A stretch of 30,673 nucleotides of DNA from CAYHYG01 sp964360835. GTDB lineage: Bacteria; Patescibacteriota; Patescibacteriia; UBA1558; 2-01-FULL-52-15. The notes under the pieces were generated by a model that was not told the DNA's origin, ran no database searches, and was given only the letters and a program-made list of their open reading frames with translations. A program made the translations under genes and the position numbers. Below, piece by piece: positions 9,054 through 15,678 of the stretch. How positions within the stretch are numbered: position 1 is the first letter of the stretch; the number at the start of each line of letters is the position of its first letter. The stretch is from assembly GCA_964360835.1 (NCBI GenBank), contig CAYHYG010000009.1, forward strand, positions 1-30,673, written 5' to 3'.

Positions 9054-9088
9054 TTTAGATGATGGGAGTAAAATGACTTACTCCCATC
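9054..9088. repeat. Hairpin element, copy 2
   Basis: Perfect 11-base-pair inverted repeat GATGGGAGTAA (9061-9071) / TTACTCCCATC (9078-9088) with a 6-base loop. It sits 6-7 bases past the radical SAM stop and 10 bases ahead of the metallopeptidase ATG on the minus strand. It shares 18 identical bases (9054-9071) with the element at 6610-6627. There is no U-tract, so an attenuator, processing site or translation-control hairpin is likelier than a full terminator. Confidence 0.75.
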
Positions 9089-9093
9089 TTATA

Positions 9094-10473
9094 CTATGTT
9101 GTTAGCGTCATAAAGCCCGCGTTTACCATTTGGCTTATGAACGACTTCACTCTGGCTGCACAGGTCTTTGTATCATATACGGAGCCTCGATCTAGCATAC
9201 GGGTTATCTCCTCTACGCTTTTGACTCCGTCCACCAGACTCATGATGGATGCCGAAAGACTATCAAATGTCAAAATTCCTCTACTCTTGAAGAACCCTAT
9301 ATGACACTCGGAATCTTGACGCATCCTATACTCTCCCTTGATACGGGGACGGCTAGACGACTCAATCAACAAGTCCACCTCAGGAAGCACCGCTTTCCTT
9401 TTGAATTGCTCAAGGGTCCGGTGCACGTAAAAATCCAACAAACCAGGGATTCTACGTGCCATTGTAAGCAAACTCTCATCTTCAGCGCTCGGAATAAATT
9501 CATCCGGCGCAAAATGGGTTGCTCCAACTTTTGAAGCCGAACATCCACCTCCACAAAAATGAGGACACATTCTGCACTGACGAGGCAAATGCGCTAGAGA
9601 CCTCATGGTCTTAAGCTTTTCAGTCCAGATTTCTGTCAACGGCGTCTCTAGGATATTACCGTAACTAACCTTTAATATCGAGCATGACTTGAGATCGCCA
9701 CTCACTGAAATCTGACCGAAGCCCGTACCTTGCCAACACCCAGTCACCAGATCCCAATCTCGATATGGCAGAAGGCATAACGGAAACGCATCCCCCATAT
9801 ACGCATGCATGCCAGTATCGTCCTGAATTCTCCTCATCTCCTTAAACAGGAAGCGATAGTCCTCAAGGTCCAACCTTCGGTCATCCCAACCGCTAGCAGC
9901 TTCTCCGGATGGACATAACCGTCCGACATCAATTTCAGAAATCGGAATATCGCTGCCTCTTAGCCATGTGGCTAGAGGGTATAGCGTCTTCAGGTTCTCA
10001 CGAGTTGGCGTAAAGAGTGCCGTGATGCCAATTCCGGCGTCTTTGCAGATCTTTATGCCTTCTATGGTCTTTCGAAAAGCCCCTTTGACTCCTACAACAG
10101 AATCGTGGGTATCTTCAAGACCATGAAGCGACATGGCTCCGCCTGATATTCCAAGGGTTGCCATGAGTTTTGCATCCTCTTGGGTCAGTATTGTCCCGTT
10201 CGAAACAAACCCCATAAAGAAACCTTTACTATGGGCATAAAGCAAGGCATCTTGCCAACCTTTCAGGGCAGTAAATTCGCCGCCAAACCATCGAATCTCA
10301 AATACCTCAGCCTCAGCAAGAGCGTCAATGATACGCTTCACGTGGTCGAGTGGCGGATTCTTATGGATATAGGTCGCTGAGTTACTAAAGCAAAAACTGC
10401 ACCTAAGATTGCAAACCTGGGTCGTTTCAAAATTGACAGAGATAGGCGACTTCAACGGCACCAAAGTATTCAT
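9094..10473 (-). CDS. Radical SAM/SPASM peptide maturase with C-terminal PqqD-like (RRE) domain
   Basis: 459 residues. The radical SAM cluster motif CNLRCSFC uses C21, C25 and C28. The GGE motif is at 64-66. A SPASM region binding auxiliary Fe-S clusters includes C246, C264 (in KSCSILKVSYGNI), C300, C303, C307 and C311 (the CRMCPHFCGGGC segment). Residues about 381-458 look like a PqqD-type winged-helix peptide-recognition element (GILTFDSLSASIMSLVDG, then VEEITRML). Such enzymes install thioether or C-C crosslinks on ribosomal peptides. Start choice: ATG 10473 has a strong Shine-Dalgarno (GGGAGGA, 10479-10485) 5 bases upstream; the longer reading would start at a TTG inside a hairpin. The gene lies 68 bases downstream of a Cys-rich peptide gene, its probable substrate. 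PqqE is unlikely because no PqqA-like Glu/Tyr peptide is nearby. Confidence 0.92.
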   Translation of the reverse strand: MNTLVPLKSPISVNFETTQVCNLRCSFCFSNSATYIHKNPPLDHVKRIIDALAEAEVFEIRWFGGEFTALKGWQDALLYAHSKGFFMGFVSNGTILTQEDAKLMATLGISGGAMSLHGLEDTHDSVVGVKGAFRKTIEGIKICKDAGIGITALFTPTRENLKTLYPLATWLRGSDIPISEIDVGRLCPSGEAASGWDDRRLDLEDYRFLFKEMRRIQDDTGMHAYMGDAFPLCLLPYRDWDLVTGCWQGTGFGQISVSGDLKSCSILKVSYGNILETPLTEIWTEKLKTMRSLAHLPRQCRMCPHFCGGGCSASKVGATHFAPDEFIPSAEDESLLTMARRIPGLLDFYVHRTLEQFKRKAVLPEVDLLIESSSRPRIKGEYRMRQDSECHIGFFKSRGILTFDSLSASIMSLVDGVKSVEEITRMLDRGSVYDTKTCAARVKSFISQMVNAGFMTLTT

Positions 10474-10478
10474 TGGAG

Positions 10479-10485
10479 TCCTCCC
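10479..10485 (-). promoter_or_regulatory. Ribosome binding site deciding the maturase start
   Basis: GGGAGGA on the minus strand ends 5 bases before ATG 10473. It is one of the strongest Shine-Dalgarno sequences in the window and supports this start over the upstream in-frame TTG at 10506. Confidence 0.8.
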
Positions 10486-10499
10486 TTGAAAGTTGGTTA

Positions 10500-10530
10500 G
10501 GCTCAAGCGTTATTTACTAACGCTTGAGCC
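10500..10530 (-). promoter_or_regulatory. Strong hairpin between precursor peptide and maturase genes
   Basis: Perfect 13-base-pair inverted repeat (GGCTCAAGCGTTA at 10500-10512, TAACGCTTGAGCC at 10518-10530) with a 5-base loop, starting 11 bases past the peptide stop. No U-run follows on the minus strand. Hairpins at this place in RiPP operons commonly allow partial termination or protect the short precursor mRNA, so that peptide exceeds enzyme. That role is inferred here. Confidence 0.75.
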
Positions 10531-10541
10531 ATGATTTACTG

Positions 10542-10712
10542 TTACTTGCAGCAACGACAAGTGCACTCGCCAGCGCACTTGCTATCCATGGTGCGCATCG
10601 ACGCAGTCAGACGTCTCTTTCTTCCAGATACCACAGAGAAGGCATTCACGCCCGCTCCACCGTGGTATCTGGTCCCGAGCAGCGACCGAAAAAAAGAAAC
10701 TACCGCTGTCAT
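10542..10712 (-). CDS. Putative Cys-rich RiPP precursor peptide
   Basis: 56 residues. The C-terminus (KCAGECTCRCCK) packs five cysteines (C46, C50, C52, C54, C55) into the last 11 residues, while the preceding 45 residues contain none. That is the split expected of leader and core. The leader has a hydrophobic/aromatic start (MTAVVSFFRSLLG), a glycine-containing middle and a basic patch (GRKRR, 30-34). Start choice: ATG 10712 has AGAGGTG (10716-10722) at proper spacing; an upstream TTG in frame lacks a site. The gene immediately precedes a radical SAM/SPASM/PqqD-like maturase. The Cys pattern suggests thioether crosslinks (ranthipeptide/sactipeptide type) or metal binding. I recognise no named family. 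Confidence 0.75.
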   Translation of the reverse strand: MTAVVSFFRSLLGTRYHGGAGVNAFSVVSGRKRRLTASMRTMDSKCAGECTCRCCK

Positions 10713-10715
10713 ATT

Positions 10716-10722
10716 CACCTCT
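10716..10722 (-). promoter_or_regulatory. Ribosome binding site of the precursor peptide
   Basis: AGAGGTG on the minus strand, with GAGG 5 bases from ATG 10712. It decides the start of the 56-residue peptide and supports this small gene being translated. Confidence 0.75.
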
Positions 10723-10774
10723 TTTTTAAGGAACAAACTTCAACCCGACACCATGCCGAGCTGATCGGTCCAAA

Positions 10775-10789
10775 TCACGTCTGACGTGA
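10775..10789. promoter_or_regulatory. Palindrome in the leader of the precursor gene
   Basis: TCACGTCAGACGTGA (minus strand) is a perfect inverted repeat with arms of 7 around one base, or 6-base-pair arms with a CAG loop in RNA. It lies 63-77 bases upstream of the peptide ATG, inside the predicted untranslated leader. Its 13-base core CACGTCAGACGTG is identical to the core of the hairpin repeat at 30572-30615. It may be an operator or a leader hairpin. Confidence 0.5.
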
Positions 10790-10825
10790 CAAAGGTCCGG
10801 ACAACCTTAGACCGACCAACGCGTC

Positions 10826-10854
10826 AATATGCTTATCAACACCGCAATTGTCAG
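10826..10854 (-). promoter_or_regulatory. Possible sigma-70-type promoter of the RiPP-like operon
   Basis: CTGACA (10849-10854), a 17-base spacer and CATATT (10826-10831) on the minus strand. The -35 box matches 5 of 6 and the -10 box 4 of 6. The start would fall near 10818, giving a leader of about 105 bases that includes the palindrome at 10775-10789. Apart from this, the palindrome and the 13-base direct repeat, I see nothing else in the 10713-10990 gap. Confidence 0.35.
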
Positions 10855-10861
10855 CTCCTTG

Positions 10862-10942
10862 ATGCGACGGCTGTCGTGAGCCACCCTTTTCATTCAGTCT
10901 TTATGATTTGTAGTCAATCTGTCTGATTTATGCGACGGCTGT
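10862..10942. repeat. Short direct repeat ATGCGACGGCTGT, two copies
   Basis: Identical 13-base copies at 10862-10874 and 10930-10942, plus a weaker GGACGGCT at 10951-10958. They lie between the DUF6624 terminator and the RiPP-like promoter. The nine-base core GCGACGGCT also occurs on the minus strand just before the 7TM operon start (23062-23070). They could be binding sites. Confidence 0.45.
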
Positions 10943-10991
10943 ATTTCAATGGACGGCTTATTATTAAATGAATTTTATCATTTTACATAAG

Positions 10992-11014
10992 AAAAACAAG
11001 GCTAAATGGCCTTG
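10992..11014 (-). terminator. Intrinsic terminator of the sensor-kinase operon
   Basis: On the minus strand CAAGGC-CATTTA-GCCTTG (stem 10997-11002 / 11009-11014) is followed directly by TTTTT. It lies about 45 bases after the DUF6624 stop and is the best end point for that operon. Confidence 0.75.
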
Positions 11015-11045
11015 AAATAGATTTATGCACAACCAGATATAATCT

Positions 11046-11072
11046 ATAGAGAGCGCTTTCAGCGCTCTCTAT
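11046..11072 (-). other. Hairpin overlapping the DUF6624 stop codon
   Basis: A 12-base-pair stem (arms 11046-11057 and 11061-11072, core TAGAGAGCGCT) with a 3-base loop places the TGA stop in or beside the loop. No U-run follows, so it probably protects the mRNA 3' end ahead of the terminator at 10992-11014. Confidence 0.6.
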
Positions 11073-11571
11073 TCTCTTGTGCTTTTTTGAAACTCCTCAT
11101 TAATCTTGTAGCATACCTATCCATCTGACCCAAACGATATTTTTGTCTTCGCTTGTCGAGCAGCGAGATTGATTTAATCGGCTGTGGAATTAATTTATCC
11201 TTTGACATATGAAACTGTGTGCCATAAAGCTGCCTTTTCCCTTCATTCACCAATATTCTATCTGTCAGATATGCAATAAGCTTATAATTATTTGAATTTG
11301 ATGGAATACTTGCAGTCATATATTTCAAGCACGACTTTTGGAATTTAATATCAAAATCAGCGTGTTGCGCAATCAACCAAGCAGCCAACTCTCCTTTCAC
11401 GCCCACAAGTCGGCGATCTGGCCATCCGTAGAGTTTGACAACCTTTTTTAACTCTAATACATTCGATCGGTCTATTTTTTTATCGACGATGCCTCTTCTT
11501 CTGAATTTCTGATCCAAATCCTTCATTCTCAAAAGCCTTTTTTGTAATTTCGTATTTATCATGAATACCAT
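11059..11571 (-). CDS. DUF6624-like protein
   Basis: 170 residues. The family pattern is clear: LYGWPDRRLVG at 48-57, AAWLIAQHADFD at 63-74, FQKSCL at 77-82, AYLTDRILVNEGKRQLYGTQF at about 100-120. Conserved His, Asp and Gln residues in DUF6624 suggest an active site, but no activity is established. Here the protein lacks a signal peptide, although many relatives are exported. Start choice: ATG 11571, 7 bases after the stop of the small membrane protein; a second ATG at 11562 is possible. There is no Shine-Dalgarno, so translation is probably coupled. It is the last gene of the operon that includes the sensor kinase. Confidence 0.8.
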   Translation of the reverse strand: MVFMINTKLQKRLLRMKDLDQKFRRRGIVDKKIDRSNVLELKKVVKLYGWPDRRLVGVKGELAAWLIAQHADFDIKFQKSCLKYMTASIPSNSNNYKLIAYLTDRILVNEGKRQLYGTQFHMSKDKLIPQPIKSISLLDKRRQKYRLGQMDRYATRLMRSFKKAQENRER

Positions 11572-11578
11572 CAGCGAT

Positions 11579-11827
11579 TTATGGAATTGTCCTATACACC
11601 GGCTGGCTGTCAAAAATATATTCCTGATATACCGGCTTCTGTTGCGTACCTCTAGTAATTACCAATTGCTGAAACGGGATCAGACGTACCAATAAAATTG
11701 CGGGATATATCAATATAGCGATTACGATGCTCGAAGTTACCAACCTGATATACCACGGACATTCATCATCAAACATACCCAAGATATGCGTGAAGATAAA
11801 TAATGTTTGTTTTTTCAAAAATTCCAT
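11579..11827 (-). CDS. Small single-pass membrane protein after the sensor kinase
   Basis: 82 residues. One clear membrane helix lies at about 28-50 (IRLVTSSIVIAILIYPAILL), with a polar C-terminal tail rich in Gln and Tyr. It starts 6 bases after the kinase stop and ends 7 bases before the DUF6624 ATG, so it belongs to the operon. I recognise no family. It could be an accessory subunit of the membrane sensor, but this rests on position only. Confidence 0.6.
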   Translation of the reverse strand: MEFLKKQTLFIFTHILGMFDDECPWYIRLVTSSIVIAILIYPAILLVRLIPFQQLVITRGTQQKPVYQEYIFDSQPVYRTIP

Positions 11828-11833
11828 ATTTGA

Positions 11834-14635
11834 TTAGGCTGACTTCTGAGCAACTCCATTACCGTTTTTCATTTCCTCTGAAGTCACTGTCGATGGTGGT
11901 ACAACTGGGACAGTGAACTGGAAGGTACTACCCTTGCCGACACCCGGACTCTCAGCCCAGATCTTACCTCCGTGTTCAGCTACGACACGCTGAGCAATAT
12001 ACAGTCCCAAGCCAGACCCTTGCGTATTCACCTGGGCCACACCGGAACCACGGACAAATTTACGGAACAAGCCACTCACCTCCTCCGGCAAGATGCCCAT
12101 GCCTGTGTCTTTGGTGACAAAATGATACTCACCTGATTTCAATTCATGCGAGACAGTAATACTGCCTTGCTGAGTATATTTGATAGCGTTATCCACCAGA
12201 TTGAGAATAACTTCACGGATTTTATCACTGTCGACTGTAATAGTGACTGGCTTCGTTGGTAATTGCACGACCAACTCCAAATTCTTGACTTTAGCTTGCT
12301 GCTGTAATTCTTTGACGACACTCTCCACGATTGTATTCATATCTGTCAGAGCTGGTGCTAATTTAAAGCGGCCTGATTCGATACGTGAGACATTCAAGAA
12401 AATATTGATCAAACGGGCTAGTCGTGAGGCGCTCTCAAAAATATCAGTAATAATCTTGGCTTGCTCCGGCTGTAAACTACCAAAGTCACCTTCCAATAAC
12501 ATGGATAAATATCCTTTGACAGCCGATATCGGTGTACGCAATTGATGTGAAGCAATGGACAAAAATTCTGATTTGGCTTTGTCTAATTGCTTCAAATGAA
12601 CGTTAGCTTGTTGCAACTCGACGTTGGTGGACTGTAACTCCTGATACAACTTAACGTTACGATAAACGATACCCACTTGATCCGCTAGATTATTCATCAT
12701 TTCGTGATCAAGTCGCTGAATCTGCGATTCTGGAACTGTTAACAAATATTCGATAACGCCGATAATCTTATTTTCCGAATATATCGGCACAGCCACAATC
12801 GTCTGGATACCGAGCGCGCTCTGAATTTTCTTGATGGCTTCCGGTTCAACAGGCGGACTCAAAAATTTGACTAAGTCAGTATCAACGATGGCGTTACCAC
12901 TCAAAAAAGCCTGAGCTCCTAGATTTTCCTTCTGGGTAATATTAGTGCGATATTCACTGGGATGTTTTGGTAATATCTTCAAGGCTACCACGGCCAATTG
13001 CGATCGGGTAATGGCCGCAGGATATAAATATTTACCGCTTTCATCGACGAAACTTAATATACCGCCAATATAACCCAACTCACTAGCAATGCTGTCGGCA
13101 ATGATCTGAATAATATTATTGATATCCAGAGATCGGCTAATCAGATTACTAATGTTCTGGGTGGTAATCAAATATTTATTTCTGGCCTCCAGATCAATAT
13201 TCGTCTGGCGTAATTTCTCAGTAGCGCGGTCAATCTTGCCTTGTAATTCTCGGTTAAATTTGTTGATTTCTTCGTATAGTTTTGATTTCTCAATAGCCAC
13301 CGCAACTTGCGGCGCAAAGATTTTGAAAAAGTTGATGTCCTCACGACCGTATATGTCGCCGGATAATTTATTGGTCGAAGCAATGATAGCAACGAGTTGT
13401 TTTTCAATAATAACCGGCACGACCATTTCCCATTTTTGCAACTCAAAAATTGAGATAAGATCAGTCAAATTTTGTCTACTTCCCCCCTCCTGCATATCAT
13501 ATTGCTGACGACGCAATTCCTCGAGCACGACGGGCTCGGATTGTTTGCTTAAAAAAGATATTAAATTAACCAAGGCGTTAAATGGCTCCAATTGCTGATT
13601 GCGAAGTATATAGTATCTATTGTCTGAATTTATTACTATTTCGACACGTTTCAGTTTAAGCTCATTGAGAAGCCCTCGACTTACCTCGCTCAAAAGTACC
13701 TCTAGATCAATTTCTTTGGCTATGATCAAAGCGAGCTTTGTCAAAACTTGATCGTAGTCAATCTTGTCTTTATAAAATATATCATCGGTAATCCTTGACA
13801 AAAGCCTCTTCAATGGATCCATAAATACAACAATAATGAACGAGGCAAGCATCGTGAGAATAAAATTTCCACCCTTCCCAACTAGAAGTACTTCTGTAGC
13901 AATAACCGTGGTAAATACTAAGACGCTTGCGACCAACGCGACCATAAAGAAATACAGGATACTTTTCGTCACAACTGCTCGAATTGCCATTAATCGATAT
14001 CTTGTAATAGCGTATGCAATCGAGAAATTAAAAATTAAAGTACTGGGAGTATCAAATAAAATTAAGGAATTAATTGCATAGAGTGGCAAAATTATATCCA
14101 CAATAATTATTATTGATACACTTAGACAGACCCCAATAAGAACGTATTTTAGCTGCTGTCTTGATATGCCACTCGATTTTAAGAAACCTTTTATTAGACT
14201 AAAAATTGTGACTATAAATAAAATAAATAAAAAGATGCTATAAGGGAAATATAAAACTCCAGGAACAATATCTAAACTATTTGAGTCTTTTAATTGATAA
14301 TTCTGTATCAACAGATTGTCATAATGAATTATCAATGCAAAAAAAATACATATTATCGTAAATAGCAACAATATCCTGCGCGGAATGTGAATATCTGTCA
14401 GGATAAGTGACCAGTATACTAGAGCCAAGCCTGAGAGCAATCCAAGTGAATATGCGTTTTCAAGAAAGAATTCCGTTGGATAAATTCTAAATATAAAGTT
14501 ATTTAGAACCCATAGTCCAGTAAGAGAGCTAAGGGCAGAAAAAGCAACATTTAATGATTTATTTCTTCCTCGCTTAAAAACGTAAATCCCCAACGCGAGA
14601 TTTAATATACCAGCAAATAATAAAATATATATCAT
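11834..14635 (-). CDS. Sensor histidine kinase: 7TM N-terminus, two GAF domains, HisKA and HATPase
   Basis: 933 residues. Residues about 1-215 form a seven-helix sensor of the HisKA_7TM_N type, followed by two more helices (about 220-275). A GAF domain covers about 290-455, a coiled coil follows, and a second GAF covers about 490-650. The HisKA H-box (SHQLRTPISAVKGYL) has its phosphorylated histidine at H697. The HATPase shows DNAIKY (N box), DTGMGI (G1) and GSGLGLYIAQRVVAEHGG (G2). It lacks a receiver domain and no response regulator is in the window, so its partner is elsewhere. It probably senses a membrane-associated or hydrophobic ligand. ATG 14635 overlaps the amidohydrolase TGA (ATGA). 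The N-terminal third looks more AT-rich than the kinase core, partly because membrane codons are. Confidence 0.95.
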   Translation of the reverse strand: MIYILLFAGILNLALGIYVFKRGRNKSLNVAFSALSSLTGLWVLNNFIFRIYPTEFFLENAYSLGLLSGLALVYWSLILTDIHIPRRILLLFTIICIFFALIIHYDNLLIQNYQLKDSNSLDIVPGVLYFPYSIFLFILFIVTIFSLIKGFLKSSGISRQQLKYVLIGVCLSVSIIIIVDIILPLYAINSLILFDTPSTLIFNFSIAYAITRYRLMAIRAVVTKSILYFFMVALVASVLVFTTVIATEVLLVGKGGNFILTMLASFIIVVFMDPLKRLLSRITDDIFYKDKIDYDQVLTKLALIIAKEIDLEVLLSEVSRGLLNELKLKRVEIVINSDNRYYILRNQQLEPFNALVNLISFLSKQSEPVVLEELRRQQYDMQEGGSRQNLTDLISIFELQKWEMVVPVIIEKQLVAIIASTNKLSGDIYGREDINFFKIFAPQVAVAIEKSKLYEEINKFNRELQGKIDRATEKLRQTNIDLEARNKYLITTQNISNLISRSLDINNIIQIIADSIASELGYIGGILSFVDESGKYLYPAAITRSQLAVVALKILPKHPSEYRTNITQKENLGAQAFLSGNAIVDTDLVKFLSPPVEPEAIKKIQSALGIQTIVAVPIYSENKIIGVIEYLLTVPESQIQRLDHEMMNNLADQVGIVYRNVKLYQELQSTNVELQQANVHLKQLDKAKSEFLSIASHQLRTPISAVKGYLSMLLEGDFGSLQPEQAKIITDIFESASRLARLINIFLNVSRIESGRFKLAPALTDMNTIVESVVKELQQQAKVKNLELVVQLPTKPVTITVDSDKIREVILNLVDNAIKYTQQGSITVSHELKSGEYHFVTKDTGMGILPEEVSGLFRKFVRGSGVAQVNTQGSGLGLYIAQRVVAEHGGKIWAESPGVGKGSTFQFTVPVVPPSTVTSEEMKNGNGVAQKSA

Positions 14636-15678
14636 CGTTTTATAAACGAAGTTATGTTGTCATGAAATACTTTTCGCAATCTGGTTTCAATAGGAATACT
14701 TGATTTAATATCAATTATCGCAACTAAACACATTTGTAAACTATAATTCATACTGTTATAATAAGCGTCGCTTCCGAAGACGATGTTGTCAAAACCATAG
14801 CGTTTAACAAAATTTTTAATCTCGCCCTGAGAGCACCCAGCGGTATCGAACAGTATTCGATTGCCATACCTAGATATTGCGATATCGATAAAATTTCGGT
14901 TAGAAAAAATTTGAGCATATTTGGTTAAGTGTGCAAAAACTATGTTTACATTGTAATCTTCGAGGATTTGAATTCGATTATTTTGAAAGTAGTTCTTAAA
15001 TATTGCGTATTGTTTTTTTTTCTTACCAATAAAGTTGGTTCGGCCAACGTGAGTCAATATATATAATTTATGAGCATCACAAAATTTAAAAATACTCGAC
15101 AATCGATCATATAATAAACCTGTGTTCATTTTGATATTTGGGTGAAATTGTTGAATATTTGGATGCATCTTTATTCCACATATTCCTAAGGAGAGTTGTC
15201 GTTCTAGATCGATCATAAATCTCTCACTTGTCATTTGATGATCCGCAAGATCGGCGGATCCTAAATAATAATGCTTATTTTTATTTGGGTATAAGTGAAT
15301 CAATTCATCTGTACTCACATGTGGCAATAAAGGGACTAGCGTCGTTTTATCTACAAGTGAATTTCTCATCTGGCTTCTTAAATGTAATTCGGAGGTATCC
15401 TTATAATATTGATTTATATACGACTCGATCAAAGATGGGGACAGTCTTGTGAGAGCTCTGACGATAATTTTGTAAATCGATCCATATTTCAATCGCTCGG
15501 CTAATGATTTTTTTCTTAGATCAGAAATAAAATATTTATTAAGTTCACCTTCCTTATCAACATTTTGATTTATCGCTAAACCTAGCACGTCAAGAGGATG
15601 TACATGAGAGTCGATTACAAAAAAATCTTTATTTCGCAAATCAAGTAAATAATTAAAATATTTTGCGTATTTTGCCAT
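14632..15678 (-). CDS. Amidohydrolase (TIM-barrel metal-dependent hydrolase)
   Basis: 348 residues. Signatures of the amidohydrolase_2 type: DSHVHP near residue 24 (first metal-binding HxH), GIKMHPN (about 168-174), ILTHVGR (second His region), NIVFAHL, and VFGSDAYYN near the C-terminus with the conserved Asp. Related enzymes hydrolyse or decarboxylate carboxylated or amide substrates. The substrate is unknown. Its ATG overlaps the oxoamine synthase stop (TAATG) and its TGA overlaps the kinase ATG, so it is firmly inside the operon. The coding sequence looks AT-rich compared with the ligase and hydrolase genes upstream, which may indicate separate origin. Confidence 0.87.
   Translation of the reverse strand: MAKYAKYFNYLLDLRNKDFFVIDSHVHPLDVLGLAINQNVDKEGELNKYFISDLRKKSLAERLKYGSIYKIIVRALTRLSPSLIESYINQYYKDTSELHLRSQMRNSLVDKTTLVPLLPHVSTDELIHLYPNKNKHYYLGSADLADHQMTSERFMIDLERQLSLGICGIKMHPNIQQFHPNIKMNTGLLYDRLSSIFKFCDAHKLYILTHVGRTNFIGKKKKQYAIFKNYFQNNRIQILEDYNVNIVFAHLTKYAQIFSNRNFIDIAISRYGNRILFDTAGCSQGEIKNFVKRYGFDNIVFGSDAYYNSMNYSLQMCLVAIIDIKSSIPIETRLRKVFHDNITSFIKR

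Noticed and set aside
9094..10473. Radical SAM protein as PqqE of a PQQ pathway, given the PQQ-type dehydrogenase at 25.4 kb
   Set aside because: No PqqA-like peptide with the Glu-x-x-x-Tyr pair and no pqqB/C genes; the adjacent peptide is Cys-rich and the PqqD-like domain is fused, as in other RiPP maturases.
10524..10784. Two plus-strand open frames (10524-10784 and 10531-10764) over the peptide gene
   Set aside because: Neither has a Shine-Dalgarno or recognisable protein features, and both are antisense to the well-supported 56-residue peptide with its own ribosome site.
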